Positions 22,500-37,100 of a DNA stretch of 64,000 nt are shown here, one piece after another. Within the stretch, counting starts at the first letter, position 1. Each line of letters opens with the position of its first letter. The notes beneath the pieces were generated by a model, which did not search any database, was not told the origin of the DNA, and worked only from the letters and a program-made list of their open reading frames with translations. Made by a program: the position numbers and the translations under genes. The stretch is from the NCBI RefSeq assembly GCF_051020765.1, contig NW_027469521.1:48704-112703 (forward strand), written 5' to 3'. Source of the DNA: Lasioglossum baleicum (Eukaryota; Arthropoda; Insecta; Hymenoptera; Halictidae).

Positions 22500-25400
22500 T
22501 CAGAAGTGTATTTCTGTGCGGAATCGCTGTTTCGCGTGCTAGATCATTGCATTTGCAAGCAAGAATGCCAAATTGGAATAGAAACTCCGACCCGGCAAGC
22601 ACGATCACGATTTATTCGAGCTTATGTCAGATTCGACGATTCTTTGTTTCAGAAGTGTATTTCTGTGCGGAATCGCTGTTTCGCGTGCTAGATCAGTGCA
22701 TTTGTATGCAGATATGCGAAATTGGCACGAAAACTCCGATTCGGCAAGTACGATCACGATTTATTCGAGCTTGTGTCAGATTCGACGATTCTTCGTTTCA
22801 GAAGTGTATTTCTGTGCGGAATCGCTGTTTCGCGTGCTATATCAGTGCATTTGCATGCAAATATGCGAAATCGGCACGAAAACTCCGATTTGGCAAGCAC
22901 GATCATGGTTTATTCGAGCTTATGTCAGATTTGACAATTATTCGTTTCACAAATGAATTTCTGTGCGGAATCGCTGTTTCGCGTAGTAGATCAGTGCATT
23001 TGCAAGCAAGTATGCCAAATTGGAATAGAAACTCCGACCCGGCAAGCACGATCACGATTTATTCGAGCTTATGTCAGATTCGACGATTCTTTGTTTCAGA
23101 AGTGTATTTCTGTGCGGAATCGCTGTTTCGCGTGCTAGATCAGTGCATTTGCATGAAAGTATGCGAAATTGGAATAGAAACTCCGACCCGGCAAGCACGA
23201 TCACAATTTATACGAGTCTATGTCAGTTTCGACATTCTTCGTTTCAGAAGTGTATTTCTGTGCGGTATCGCTGTTTCGCGTGCTATATCAGTGCATTTGC
23301 ATGAAAGTATGCGAAATTGGAATAGAAACTCCGACCCGGCAAGCACGATCACAATTTATACGAGTCTATGTCAGTTTCGACATTCTTCGTTTCAGAAGTG
23401 TATTTCTGTGCGGTATCGCTGTTTCGCGTGCTAAATAAGTTCGTTTGCATGCGGATATGCGAAATTCACATAGAAACTCCGATTCGGCAAGCACGATCAC
23501 GATTTATTCGAGCTTATGTCAGATTCAACGATTATTCGTTTCACAAATGAATTTCTGTACGGAATCGCTGTTTAGCGTGCTATATCAGTGCATTTGCATG
23601 AAAGTATGCGAAATTGGAATAGAAACTCCGACCCGGCAAGCACGATCACGATTTATTCGAGCTTATGTCAGATTCGACGATTCTCCGTTTCAGAAGTGTA
23701 TTTCTGTGCGGAATCGCTGTTTCGCGCGCTAGATCAGTGCATTTGCATGCAAGTATGACAAATTGGAATAGAAACTCCGACCGGCAATCACGATCACGAT
23801 TTATTCGAGCTTATGTCAGATTCGACGATTCTTCGTTTCAGAAGTGTATTTCTTTGCGGAATCGCTGTTTCGCGTGCTAGATCAGTGCATTTGCATGCAA
23901 ATATGCGAAATTGGCACGAAAACTCCGATTCCGCAAGCACGATCACGATTTATTCGAGCTTATGTCAGATTCGACAATTATTCGTTTCACAAATGAATTT
24001 CTGTGCGGAATCGCTGTTTCGCGTAGTAGATCAGTGCATTTGCAAGCAAGTATGTCAAATTGGAATAGAAACTCCGACCCGGCAAGCACGATCACGATTT
24101 ATTCGAGCTTATGTCAGATTCGACGATTCTTTGTTTCAGAAGTGTATTTCTTTGCGGAATCGCTGTTTCGCGCGCTAGATCAGTGCATTTGTATGCAGAT
24201 ATGCGAAATTGGCACGGAAACTCCGATTCGGCAAGCACGATCACGATTTATTCGAGCTTATGTCAGATTCGACGATTCTTCGTTTCAGAAGTGTATTTCT
24301 GTGCGGAATCGCTGTTTCGCGTGCTAGATCATTGCATTTGCAAGCAAGAATGCCAAATTGGAATAGAAACTCCGACCCGGCAAGCACGATCACGATTTAT
24401 TCGAGCTTATGTCAGATTCGACGATTCTTTGTTTCAGAAGTGTATTTCTGTGCGGAATCGCTGTTTCGCGTGCTAGATCAGTGCATTTGTATGCAGATAT
24501 GCGAAATTGGCACGAAAACTCCGATTCGGCAAGTACGATCACGATTTATTCGAGCTTGTGTCAGATTCGACGATTCTTCGTTTCAGAAGTGTATTTCTGT
24601 GCGGAATCGCTGTTTCGCGTGCTATATCAGTGCATTTGCATGCAAATATGCGAAATCGGCACGAAAACTCCGATTTGGCAAGCACGATCATGGTTTATTC
24701 GAGCTTATGTCAGATTTGACAATTATTCGTTTCACAAATGAATTTCTGTGCGGAATCGCTGTTTCGCGTAGTAGATCAGTGCATTTGCAAGCAAGTATGC
24801 CAAATTGGAATAGAAACTCCGACCCGGCAAGCACGATCACGATTTATTCGAGCTTATGTCAGATTCGACGATTCTTTGTTTCAGAAGTGTATTTCTGTGC
24901 GGAATCGCTGTTTCGCGTGCTAGATCAGTGCATTTGCATGAAAGTATGCGAAATTGGAATAGAAACTCCGACCCGGCAAGCACGATCACAATTTATACGA
25001 GTCTATGTCAGTTTCGACATTCTTCGTTTCAGAAGTGTATTTCTGTGCGGTATCGCTGTTTCGCGTGCTATATCAGTGCATTTGCATGAAAGTATGCGAA
25101 ATTGGAATAGAAACTCCGACCCGGCAAGCACGATCACAATTTATACGAGTCTATGTCAGTTTCGACATTCTTCGTTTCAGAAGTGTATTTCTGTGCGGTA
25201 TCGCTGTTTCGCGTGCTAAATAAGTTCGTTTGCATGCGGATATGCGAAATTCACATAGAAACTCCGATTCGGCAAGCACGATCACGATTTATTCGAGCTT
25301 ATGTCAGATTCAACGATTATTCGTTTCACAAATGAATTTCTGTACGGAATCGCTGTTTAGCGTGCTATATCAGTGCATTTGCATGAAAGTATGCGAAATT

Positions 25401-26107
25401 GGAATAGAAACTCCGACCCGGCAAGCACGATCACGATTTATTCGAGCTTATGTCAGATTCGACGATTCTCCGTTTCAGAAGTGTATTTCTGTGCGGAATC
25501 GCTGTTTCGCGCGCTAGATCAGTGCATTTGCATGCAAGTATGACAAATTGGAATAGAAACTCCGACCGGCAATCACGATCACGATTTATTCGAGCTTATG
25601 TCAGATTCGACGATTCTTCGTTTCAGAAGTGTATTTCTTTGCGGAATCGCTGTTTCGCGTGCTAGATCAGTGCATTTGCATGCAAATATGCGAAATTGGC
25701 ACGAAAACTCCGATTCCGCAAGCACGATCACGATTTATTCGAGCTTATGTCAGATTCGACAATTATTCGTTTCACAAATGAATTTCTGTGCGGAATCGCT
25801 GTTTCGCGTAGTAGATCAGTGCATTTGCAAGCAAGTATGTCAAATTGGAATAGAAACTCCGACCCGGCAAGCACGATCACGATTTATTCGAGCTTATGTC
25901 AGATTCGACGATTCTTTGTTTCAGAAGTGTATTTCTTTGCGGAATCGCTGTTTCGCGCGCTAGATCAGTGCATTTGTATGCAGATATGCGAAATTGGCAC
26001 GGAAACTCCGATTCGGCAAGCACGATCACGATTTATTCGAGCTTATGTCAGATTCGACGATTCTTCGTTTCAGAAGTGTATTTCTGTGCGGAATCGCTGT
26101 TTCGCGT
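22500..26107. repeat. 1,785-bp (12-monomer) tandem duplication
   Basis: Positions of about 22500-24322 match about 24285-26107 at an offset of 1785 bp. Both copies carry the otherwise unusual AAATAAGTTCG (near 23,433 and 25,218), where related units elsewhere read AAATCAGTTCG. That shared private change shows one was copied from the other. The copies diverge at about 24,322 and 26,107, where one turns into TAGATCATTGC and the other into TATATCAGTGC. Confidence 0.85.
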
Positions 26108-29100
26108 GCTATATCAGTGCATTTGCATGAAAGTATGCGAAATTGGAATAGAAACTCCGACCCGGCCAGCACAATCACAATTTATTCGAGCCTATGTCAG
26201 TTTCGACATTCTTCGTTTCAGAAGTGTATTTCTGTGCGGTATCGCTGTTTCGCGTGCTAGATCAGTTCATTTGCATACAAGTATGAGAAATTGGAATAGA
26301 AACCCCGACCCGACAAGCACGATCGCGATTTAATCGAGCTTATGGCAGATTCGACGATTCTTCGTTTCAGTAGTGTATTTCTTTGCGGAATCGCTGTTTC
26401 GCGTGCTAGATCAGTGCATTTGCATCCAAATATGCGAAATTGGCACGAAAACTCCGATTCGGCAAGCACGATCACGATTTATTCGAGCTTATGTCAGATT
26501 CGACGATTCTCCGTTTCAGAAGTGTATTTCTGTGCGGAATCGCTGTTTCGCGCGCTAGATCAGTGCATTTGCATGCAAGTATGACAAATTGGAATAGAAA
26601 CTCCGACCGGCAATCACGATCACGATTTATTCGAGCTTATGTCAGATTCGACGATTCTTCGTTTCAGAAGTGTATTTCTTTGCGGAATCGCTGTTTCGCG
26701 TGCTAGATCAGTGCATTTGCATGCAAATATGCGAAATTGGCACGAAAACTCCGATTCCGCAAGCACGATCACGATTTATTCGAGCTTATGTCAGATTCGA
26801 CAATTATTCGTTTCACAAATGAATTTCTGTGCGGAATCGCTGTTTCGCGTAGTAGATCAGTGCATTTGCAAGCAAGTATGCCAAATTGGAATAGAAACTC
26901 CGACCCGGCAAGCACGATCACGATTTATTCGAGCTTATGTCAGATTCGACGATTCTTTGTTTCAGAAGTGTATTTCTGTGCGGAATCGCTGTTTCGCGCG
27001 CTAGATCAGTGCATTTGTATGCAGATATGCGAAATTGGCACGAAAACTCCGATTCGGCAAGCACGATCACGATTTATTCGAGCTTATGTCAGATTCGACG
27101 ATTCTTCGTTTCAGAAGTGTATTTCTGTGCGGAATCGCTGTTTCGCGTGCTATATCAGTGCATTTGCCTGCAAAAATGCCAAATTGTCACAGAAACTCCG
27201 ACCCGGCAAGCACGATCGCGATTTAATCGAGCTTATGGCCGATTCGACGATTCTTAGTTTCAAAAGTGTATTTCTGTGCGGAATCGCTGTTTCGCGCGCT
27301 AGATCAATGCATTCGCATGCAAATATGCGAAATTGGCACGAAAACTCCGATTCGGCAAGCACGATCACGATTTATTCGAGCTTATGTCAGATTCGTCGAT
27401 TATTTGTTTCACAAATGAATTTCTGTGCGGAATCGCCGTTTCGCGTGTTAGATCAGTGCATTTGCATGCAAACATGCCAAATTGGCACAGAAACTCCGAT
27501 CCGCACAAACACGATCACGATTTATTCGAGCTTATGTCAGATTCGACGATTCTCCGTTTCAGAAGTGTATTTCTGTGCGGAATCGCTGTTTCGCGCGCTA
27601 GATCAGTGCATTTGCATGCAAGTATGACAAATTGGAATAGAAACTCCGACCGGCAATCACGATCACGATTTATTCGAGCTTATGTCAGATTCGACGATTC
27701 TTCGTTTCAGAAGTGTATTTCTTTGCGGAATCGCTGTTTCGCGTGCTAGATCAGTGCATTTGCATGCAAATATGCGAAATTGGCACGAAAACTCCGATTC
27801 CGCAAGCACGATCACGATTTATTCGAGCTTATGTCAGATTCGACAATTATTCGTTTCACAAATGAATTTCTGTGCGGAATCGCTGTTTCGCGTAGTAGAT
27901 CAGTGCATTTGCAAGCAAGTATGTCAAATTGGAATAGAAACTCCGACCCGGCAAGCACGATCACGATTTATTCGAGCTTATGTCAGATTCGACGATTCTT
28001 TGTTTCAGAAGTGTATTTCTTTGCGGAATCGCTGTTTCGCGCGCTAGATCAGTGCATTTGTATGCAGATATGCGAAATTGGCACGGAAACTCCGATTCGG
28101 CAAGCACGATCACGATTTATTCGAGCTTATGTCAGATTCGACGATTCTTCGTTTCAGAGTGTATTTCTGTGCGGAATCGCTGTTTCGCGTGCTATATCAG
28201 TGCATTTGCATGAAAGTATGCGAAATTGGAATAGAAACTCCGACCCGGCAAGCACGATCACAATTTATTCGAGTCTATGTCAGTTTCGACATTCTTCGTT
28301 TCAGAAGTGTATTTCTGTGCGGTATCGCTGTTTCGCGTGCTAAATCAGTTCATTTGCATGCGGATATGCGAAATTCACATAGAAACTCCGATTCGGCAAG
28401 CACGATCACGATTTATTCGACCTTATGTCAGATTCGACGATTCTTCGTTTCAGAAGTGTATTTCTGTGCGGGATCGCTGTTCCGCGTGCTAGATCAGTGC
28501 ATTTGCATCCAAATATGCGAAATTGGCACGAAAACTCCGATTCGGCAAGCACGATGACGATTTATTCGAGCTTATGTCAGATTCGACGATTCTCCGTTTC
28601 AGAAGTGTATTTCTGTGCGGAATCGCTGTTTCGCGCGCTACATCAGTGCATTTGCATGCAAGTATGACAAATTGGAATAGAAACTCCGACCGGCAATCAC
28701 GATCACGATTTATTCGAGCTTATGTCAGATTCGACGATTCTTCGTTTCAGAAGTGTATTTCTTTGCGGAATCGCTGTTTCGCGTGCTAGATCAGTGCATT
28801 TGCATGCAAATATGCGAAATTGGCACGAAAACTCCGATTCCGCAATCACGATCACGATTTATTCGAGCTTATGTCAGATTCGACAATTATTCGTTTCACA
28901 AATGAATTTCTGTGCGGAATCGCTGTTTCGCGTAGTAGATCAGTGCATTTGCAAGCAAGTATGCCAAATTGGAATAGAAACTCCGACCCGGCAAGCACGA
29001 TCACGATTTATTCGAGCTTATGTCAGATTCGACGATTCTTTGTTTCAGAAGTGTATTTCTGTGCGGAATCGCTGTTTCGCGTGCTAGATCATTGCATTTG

Positions 29101-32100
29101 CAAGCAAGAATGCCAAATTGGAATAGAAACTCCGACCCGGCAAGCACGATCACGATTTATTCGAGCTTATGTCAGATTCGACGATTCTTTGTTTCAGAAG
29201 TGTATTTCTATGCGGAATCGCTGTTTCGCGTGCTAGATCAGTGCATTTGTATGCAGATATGCGAAATTGGCACGAAAACTCCGATTCGGCAAGTACGATC
29301 ACGATTTATTCGAGCTTGTGTCAGATTCGACGATTCTTCGTTTCAGAAGTGTATTTCTGTGCGGAATCGCTGTTTCGCGTGCTATATCAGTGCATTTGCA
29401 TGCAAATATGCGAAATCGGCACGAAAACTCCGATTTGGCAAGCACGATCATGGTTTATTCGAGCTTATGTCAGATTTGACAATTATTCGTTTCACAAATG
29501 AATTTCTGTGCGGAATCGCTGTTTCGCGTAGTAGATCAGTGCATTTGCAAGCAAGTATGACAAATTGGAATAGAAACTCCGACCCGGCAAGCACGATCAC
29601 GATTTATTCGAGCTTATGTCAGATTCGACGATTCTTTGTTTCAGAAGTGTATTTCTGTGCGGAATCGCTGTTTCGCGTGCTAGATCAGTGCATTTGCATA
29701 AAAGTATGCGAAATTGGAATAGAAACTCCGACCCGGCAAGCACGATCACAATTTATACGAGTCTATGTCAGTTTCGACATTCTTCGTTTCAGAAGTGTAT
29801 TTCTGTGCGGTATCGCTGTTTCGCGTGCTATATCAGTGCATTTGCATGAAAGTATGCGAAATTGGAATAGAAACTCCGACCCGGCAAGCACGATCACAAT
29901 TTATACGAGTCTATGTCAGTTTCGACATTCTTCGTTTCAGAAGTGTATTTCTGTGCGGTATCGCTGTTTCGCGTGCTAAATCAGTTCGTTTGCATGCGGA
30001 TATGCGAAATTCACATAGAAACTCCGATTCGGCAAGCACGATCACGATTTATTCGAGCTTATGTCAGATTCAACGATTATTCGTTTCACAAATGAATTTC
30101 TGTACGGAATCGCTGTTTAGCGTGCTATATCAGTGCATTTGCATGAAAGTATGCGAAATTGGAATAGAAACTCCGACCCGGCAAGCACGATCACGATTTA
30201 TTCGAGCTTATGTCAGATTCGACGATTCTCCGTTTCAGAAGTGTATTTCTGTGCGGAATCGCTGTTTCGCGCGCTAGATCAGTGCATTTGCATGCAAGTA
30301 TGACAAATTGGAATAGAAACTCCGACCGGCAATCACGATCACGATTTATTCGAGCTTATGTCAGATTCGACGATTCTTCGTTTCAGAAGTGTATTTCTTT
30401 GCGGAATCGCTGTTTCGCGTGCTAGATCAGTGCATTTGCATGCAAATATGCGAAATTGGCACGAAAACTCCGATTCCGCAAGCACGATCACGATTTATTC
30501 GAGCTTATGTCAGATTCGACAATTATTCGTTTCACAAATGAATTTCTGTGCGGAATCGCTGTTTCGCGTAGTAGATCAGTGCATTTGCAAGCAAGTATGT
30601 CAAATTGGAATAGAAACTCCGACCCGGCAAGCACGATCACGATTTATTCGAGCTTATGTCAGATTCGACGATTCTTTGTTTCAGAAGTGTATTTCTTTGC
30701 GGAATCGCTGTTTCGCGCGCTAGATCAGTGCATTTGTATGCAGATATGCGAAATTGGCACGGAAACTCCGATTCGGCAAGCACGATCACGATTTATTCGA
30801 GCTTATGTCAGATTCGACGATTCTTCGTTTCAGAAGTGTATTTCTGTGCGGAATCGCTGTTTCGCGTGCTATATCAGTGCATTTGCATGAAAGTATGCGA
30901 AATTGGAATAGAAACTCCGACCCGGCCAGCACAATCACAATTTATTCGAGCCTATGTCAGTTTCGACATTCTTCGTTTCAGAAGTGTATTTCTGTGCGGT
31001 ATCGCTGTTTCGCGTGCTAGATCAGTTCATTTGCATACAAGTATGAGAAATTGGAATAGAAACCCCGACCCGACAAGCACGATCGCGATTTAATCGAGCT
31101 TATGGCAGATTCGACGATTCTTCGTTTCAGTAGTGTATTTCTTTGCGGAATCGCTGTTTCGCGTGCTAGATCAGTGCATTTGCATCCAAATATGCGAAAT
31201 TGGCACGAAAACTCCGATTCGGCAAGCACGATCACGATTTATTCGAGCTTATGTCAGATTCGACGATTCTCCGTTTCAGAAGTGTATTTCTGTGCGGAAT
31301 CGCTGTTTCGCGCGCTAGATCAGTGCATTTGGATGCAAGTATGACAAATTGGAATAGAAACTCCGACCGGCAATCACGATCACGATTTATTCGAGCTTAT
31401 GTCAGATTCGACGATTCTTCGTTTCAGAAGTGTATTTCTGTGCGGAATCGCTGTTTCGCGTGCTATATCAGTGCATTTGCATGCAAATATGCGAAATTGG
31501 CACGAAAACTCCGATTCCGCAAGCACGATCACGATTTATTCGAGCTTATGTCAGATTCGACAATTATTCGTTTCACAAATGAATTTCTGTGCGGAATCGC
31601 TGTTTCGCGTAGTAGATCAGTGCATTTGCAAGCAAGTATGCCAAATTGGAATAGAAACTCCGACCCGGCAAGCACGATCACGATTTATTCGAGCTTATGC
31701 CAGATTCGACGATTCTTTGTTTCAGAAGTGTATTTCTGTGCGGAATCGCTGTTTCGCGCGCTAGATCAGTGCATTTGTATGCAGATATGCGAAATTGGCA
31801 CGAAAACTCCGATTCGGCAAGCACGATCACGATTTATTCGAGCTTATGTCAGATTCGACGATTCTTCGTTTCAGAAGTGTATTTCTGTGCGGAATCGCTG
31901 TTTCGCGTGCTATATCAGTGCATTTGCCTGCAAAAATGCCAAATTGTCACAGAAACTCCGACCCGGCAAGCACGATCGCGATTTAATCGAGCTTATGGCC
32001 GATTCGACGATTCTTAGTTTCAGAAGTGTATTTCTGTGCGGAATCGCTGTTTCGCGCGCTAGATCAATGCATTCGCATGCAAATATGCGAAATTGGCACG

Positions 32101-34142
32101 AAAACTCCGATTCGGCAAGCACGATCACGATTTATTCGAGCTTATGTCAGATTCGTCGATTATTTGTTTCACAAATGAATTTCTGTGCGGAATCGCCGTT
32201 TCGCGTGTTAGATCAGTGCATTTGCATGCAAACATGCCAAATTGGCACAGAAACTCCGATCCGCACAAACACGATCACGATTTATTCGAGCTTATGTCAG
32301 ATTCGACGATTCTCCGTTTCAGAAGTGTATTTCTGTGCGGAATCGCTGTTTCGCGCGCTAGATCAGTGCATTTGCATGCAAGTATGACAAATTGGAATAG
32401 AAACTCCGACCGGCAATCACGATCACGATTTATTCGAGCTTATGTCAGATTCGACGATTCTTCGTTTCAGAAGTGTATTTCTTTGCGGAATCGCTGTTTC
32501 GCGTGCTAGATCAGTGCATTTGCATGCAAATCTGCGAAATTGGCACGAAAACTCCGATTCCGCAAGCACGATCACGATTTATTCGAGCTTATGTCAGATT
32601 CGACAATTATTCGTTTCACAAATGAATTTCTGTGCGGAATCGCTGTTTCGCGTAGTAGATCAGTGCATTTGCAAGCAAGTATGCCAAATTGGAATAGAAA
32701 CTCCGACCCGGCAAGCACGATCACGATTTATTCGAGCTTATGTCAGATTCGACGATTCTTTGTTTCAGAAGTGTATTTCTTTGCGGAATCGCTGTTTCGC
32801 GTGCTAGATCAGTGCATTTGTATGCAGATATGCGAAATTGGCACGGAAACTCCGATTCGGCAAGCACGATCACGATTTATTCGAGCTTATGTCAGATTCG
32901 ACGATTCTTCGTTTCAGAAGTGTATTTCTGTGCGGAATCGCTGTTTCGCGTGCTATATCAGTGCATTTGCATGAAAGTATGCGAAATTGGAATAGAAACT
33001 CCGACCCGGCAAGCACGATCACAATTTATTCGAGTCTATGTCAGTTTCGACATTCTTCGTTTCAGAAGTGTATTTCTGTGCGGTCTCGCTGTTTCGCGTG
33101 CTAAATCAGATCATTTGCATGCGGATATGCGAAATTCACATAGAAACTCCGATTCGGCAAGCACGATCACGATTTATTCGACCTTATGTCAGATTCGACG
33201 ATTCTTCGTTTCAGAAGTGTATTTCTGTGCGGGATCGCTGTTCCGCGTGCTAGATCAGTGCATTTGCATCCAAATATGCGAAATTGGCACGAAAACTCCG
33301 ATTCGGCAAGCACGATCACGATTTATTCGAGCTTATGTCAGATTCGACGATTCTCCGTTTCAGAAGTGTATTTCTGTGCGGAATCGCTGTTTCGCGCGCT
33401 ACATCAGTGCATTTGCATGCAAGTATGACAAATTGGAATAGAAACTCCGACCGGCAATCACGATCACGATTTATTCGAGCTTATGTCAGATTCGACGATT
33501 CTTCGTTTCAGAAGTGTATTTCTTTGCGGAATCGCTGTTTCGCGTGCTAGATCAGTGCATTTGCATGAAAGTATGCGAAATTGGCACGAAAACTCCGATT
33601 CCGCAAGCACGATCACGATTTATTCGAGCTTATGTCAGATTCGACAATTATTCGTTTCACAAATGAATTTCTGTGCGGAATCGCTGTTTCGCGTAGTAGA
33701 TCAGTGCATTTGCAAGCAAGTATGCCAAATTGGAATAGAAACTCCGACCCGGCAAGCACGATCACGATTTATTCGAGCTTATGTCAGATTCGACGATTCT
33801 TTGTTTCAGAAGTGTATTTCTGTGCGGAATCGCTGTTTCGCGTGCTAGATCATTGCATTTGCAAGCAAGAATGCCAAATTGGAATAGAAACTCCGACCCG
33901 GCAAGCACGATCACGATTTATTCGAGCTTATGTCAGATTCGACGATTCTTTGTTTCAGAAGTGTATTTCTGTGCGGAATCGCTGTTTCGCGTGCTAGATC
34001 AGTGCATTTGTATGCAGATATGCGAAATTGGCACGAAAACTCCGATTCGGCAAGTACGATCACGATTTATTCGAGCTTGTGTCAGATTCGACGATTCTTC
34101 GTTTCAGAAGTGTATTTCTGTGCGGAATCGCTGTTTCGCGTG
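24290..34142. repeat. 4,760-bp (32-monomer) tandem duplication
   Basis: Positions of about 24290-29381 match about 29050-34142 at an offset of 4760 bp, rising to 4761 after the single-base deletion at 28,156. The matching tract is about 5.1 kb, longer than the offset, so this is a full tandem duplication and one of the largest HOR units in the window. Each copy holds one P and one T marker. The match ends at about 34,142, where the right copy skips two monomers relative to the left. Confidence 0.85.
28141..28165 (+). other. Private single-base deletion in the anchor motif
   Basis: Here the anchor reads TTTCAGAGTGTATTTC instead of TTTCAGAAGTGTATTTC, at about 28,156. I saw this form nowhere else in the window. 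Because of it, duplication offsets that cross this point change by 1 bp (6546 to 6545, and 4760 to 4761). The duplicate at about 32,915 does not carry it. Confidence 0.85.
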
Positions 34143-37100
34143 CTAGATCAGTGCATTTGCATGAAAGTATGCGAAATTGGAATAGAAACTCCGACCCGGC
34201 AAGCACGATCACAATTTATACGAGTCTATGTCAGTTTCGACATTCTTCGTTTCAGAAGTGTATTTCTGTGCGGTATCGCTGTTTCGCGTGCTATATCAGT
34301 GCATTTGCATGAAAGTATGCGAAATTGGAATAGAAACTCCGACCCGGCAAGCACGATCACAATTTATACGAGTCTATGTCAGTTTCGACATTCTTCGTTT
34401 CAGAAGTGTATTTCTGTGCGGTATCGCTGTTTCGCGTGCTAAATCAGTTCGTTTGCATGCGGATATGCGAAATTCACATAGAAACTCCGATTCGGCAAGC
34501 ACGATCACGATTTATTCGAGCTTATGTCAGATTCAACGATTATTCGTTTCACAAATGAATTTCTGTACGGAATCGCTGTTTAGCGTGCTATATCAGTGCA
34601 TTTGCATGAAAGTATGCGAAATTGGAATAGAAACTCCGACCCGGCAAGCACGATCACGATTTATTCGAGCTTATGTCAGATTCGACGATTCTCCGTTTCA
34701 GAAGTGTATTTCTGTGCGGAATCGCTGTTTCGCGCGCTAGATCAGTGCATTTGCATGCAAGTATGACAAATTGGAATAGAAACTCCGACCGGCAATCACG
34801 ATCACGATTTATTCGAGTTTATGTCAGATTCGACGATTCTTCGTTTCAGAAGTGTATTTCTTTGCGGAATCGCTGTTTCGCGTGCTAGATCAGTGCATTT
34901 GCATGCAAATATGCGAAATTGGCACGAAAACTCCGATTCCGCAAGCACGATCACGATTTATTCGAGCTTATGTCAGATTCGACAATTATTCGTTTCACAA
35001 ATGAATTTCTGTGCGGAATCGCTGTTTCGCGTAGTAGATCAGTGCATTTGCAAGCAAGTATGTCAAATTGGAATAGAAACTCCGACCCGGCAAGCACGAT
35101 CACGATTTATTCGAGCTTATGTCAGATTCGACGATTCTTTGTTTCAGAAGTGTATTTCTTTGCGGAATCGCTGTTTCGCGCGCTAGATCAGTGCATTTGT
35201 ATGCAGATATGCGAAATTGGCACGGAAACTCCGATTCGGCAAGCACGATCACGATTTATTCGAGCTTATGTCAGATTCGACGATTCTTCGTTTCAGAAGT
35301 GTATTTCTGTGCGGAATCGCTGTTTCGCGTGCTATATCAGTGCATTTGCATGAAAGTATGCGAAATTGGAATAGAAACTCCGACCCGGCCAGCACAATCA
35401 CAATTTATTCGAGCCTATGTCAGTTTCGACATTCTTCGTTTCAGAAGTGTATTTCTGTGCGGTATCGCTGTTTCGCGTGCTAGATCAGTTCATTTGCATA
35501 CAAGTATGAGAAATTGGAATAGAAACCCCGACCCGACAAGCACGATCGCGATTTAATCGAGCTTATGGCAGATTCGACGATTCTTCGTTTCAGTAGTGTA
35601 TTTCTTTGCGGAATCGCTGTTTCGCGTGCTAGATCAGTGCATTTGCATCCAAATATGCGAAATTGGCACGAAAACTCCGATTCGGCAAGCACGATCACGA
35701 TTTATTCGAGCTTATGTCAGATTCGACGATTCTCCGTTTCAGAAGTGTATTTCTGTGCGGAATCGCTGTTTCGCGCGCTAGATCAGTGCATTTGCATGCA
35801 AGTATGACAAATTGGAATAGAAACTCCGACCGGCAATCACGATCACGATTTATTCGAGCTTATGTCAGATTCGACGATTCTTCGTTTCAGAAGTGTATTT
35901 CTTTGCGGAATCGCTGTTTCGCGTGCTAGATCAGTGCATTTGCATGCAAATATGCGAAATTGGCACGAAAACTCCGATTCCGCAAGCACGATCACGATTT
36001 ATTGGAGCTTATGTCAGATTCGACAATTATTCGTTTCACAAATGAATTTCTGTGCGGAATCGCTGTTTCGCGTAGTAGATCAGTGCATTTGCAAGCAAGT
36101 ATGCCAAATTGGAATAGAAACTCCGACCCGGCAAGCACGATCACGATTTATTCGAGCTTATGCCAGATTCGACGATTCTTTGTTTCAGAAGTGTATTTCT
36201 GTGCGGAATCGCTGTTTCGCGCGCTAGATCAGTGCATTTGTATGCAGATATGCGAAATTGGCACGAAAACTCCGATTCGGCAAGCACGATCACGATTTAT
36301 TCGAGCTTATGTCAGATTCGACGATTCTTCGTTTCAGAAGTGTATTTCTGTGCGGAATCGCTGTTTCGCGTGCTATATCAGTGCATTTGCCTGCAAAAAT
36401 GCCAAATTGTCACAGAAACTCCGACCCGGCAAGCACGATCGCGATTTAATCGAGCTTATGGCCGATTCGACGATTCTTAGTTTCAGAAGTGTATTTCTGT
36501 GCGGAATCGCTGTTTCGCGCGCTAGATCAATGCATTCGCATGCAAATATGCGAAATTGGCACGAAAACTCCGATTCGGCAAGCACGATCACGATTTATTC
36601 GAGCTTATGTCAGATTCGTCGATTATTTGTTTCACAAATGAATTTCTGTGCGGAATCGCCGTTTCGCGTGTTAGATCAGTGCATTTGCATGCAAACATGC
36701 CAAATTGGCACAGAAACTCCGATCCGCACAAACACGATCACGATTTATTCGAGCTTATGTCAGATTCGACGATTCTCCGTTTCAGAAGTGTATTTCTGTG
36801 CGGAATCGCTGTTTCGCGCGCTAGATCAGTGCATTTGCATGCAAGTATGACAAATTGGAATAGAAACTCCGACCGGCAATCACGATCACGATTTATTCGA
36901 GCTTATGTCAGATTCGACGATTCCTCGTTTCAGAAGTGTATTTCTTTGCGGAATCGCTGTTTCGCGTGCTAGATCAGTGCATTTGCATGCAAATCTGCGA
37001 AATTGGCACGAAAACTCCGATTCCGCAAGCACGATCACGATTTATTCGAGCTTATGTCAGATTCGACAATTATTCGTTTCACAAATGAATTTCTGTGCGG

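Noticed and set aside
31200..32387. A 395-codon open frame, and hundreds of overlapping open frames of 60-336 codons
   Set aside because: All are the same monomer read in rotating frames. The 149-bp period is not a multiple of three, so no constant protein repeat is encoded. Frames overlap on the same strand, start and stop at repeat-determined positions, and change with every indel. None resembles a known protein family, so none is called a gene.
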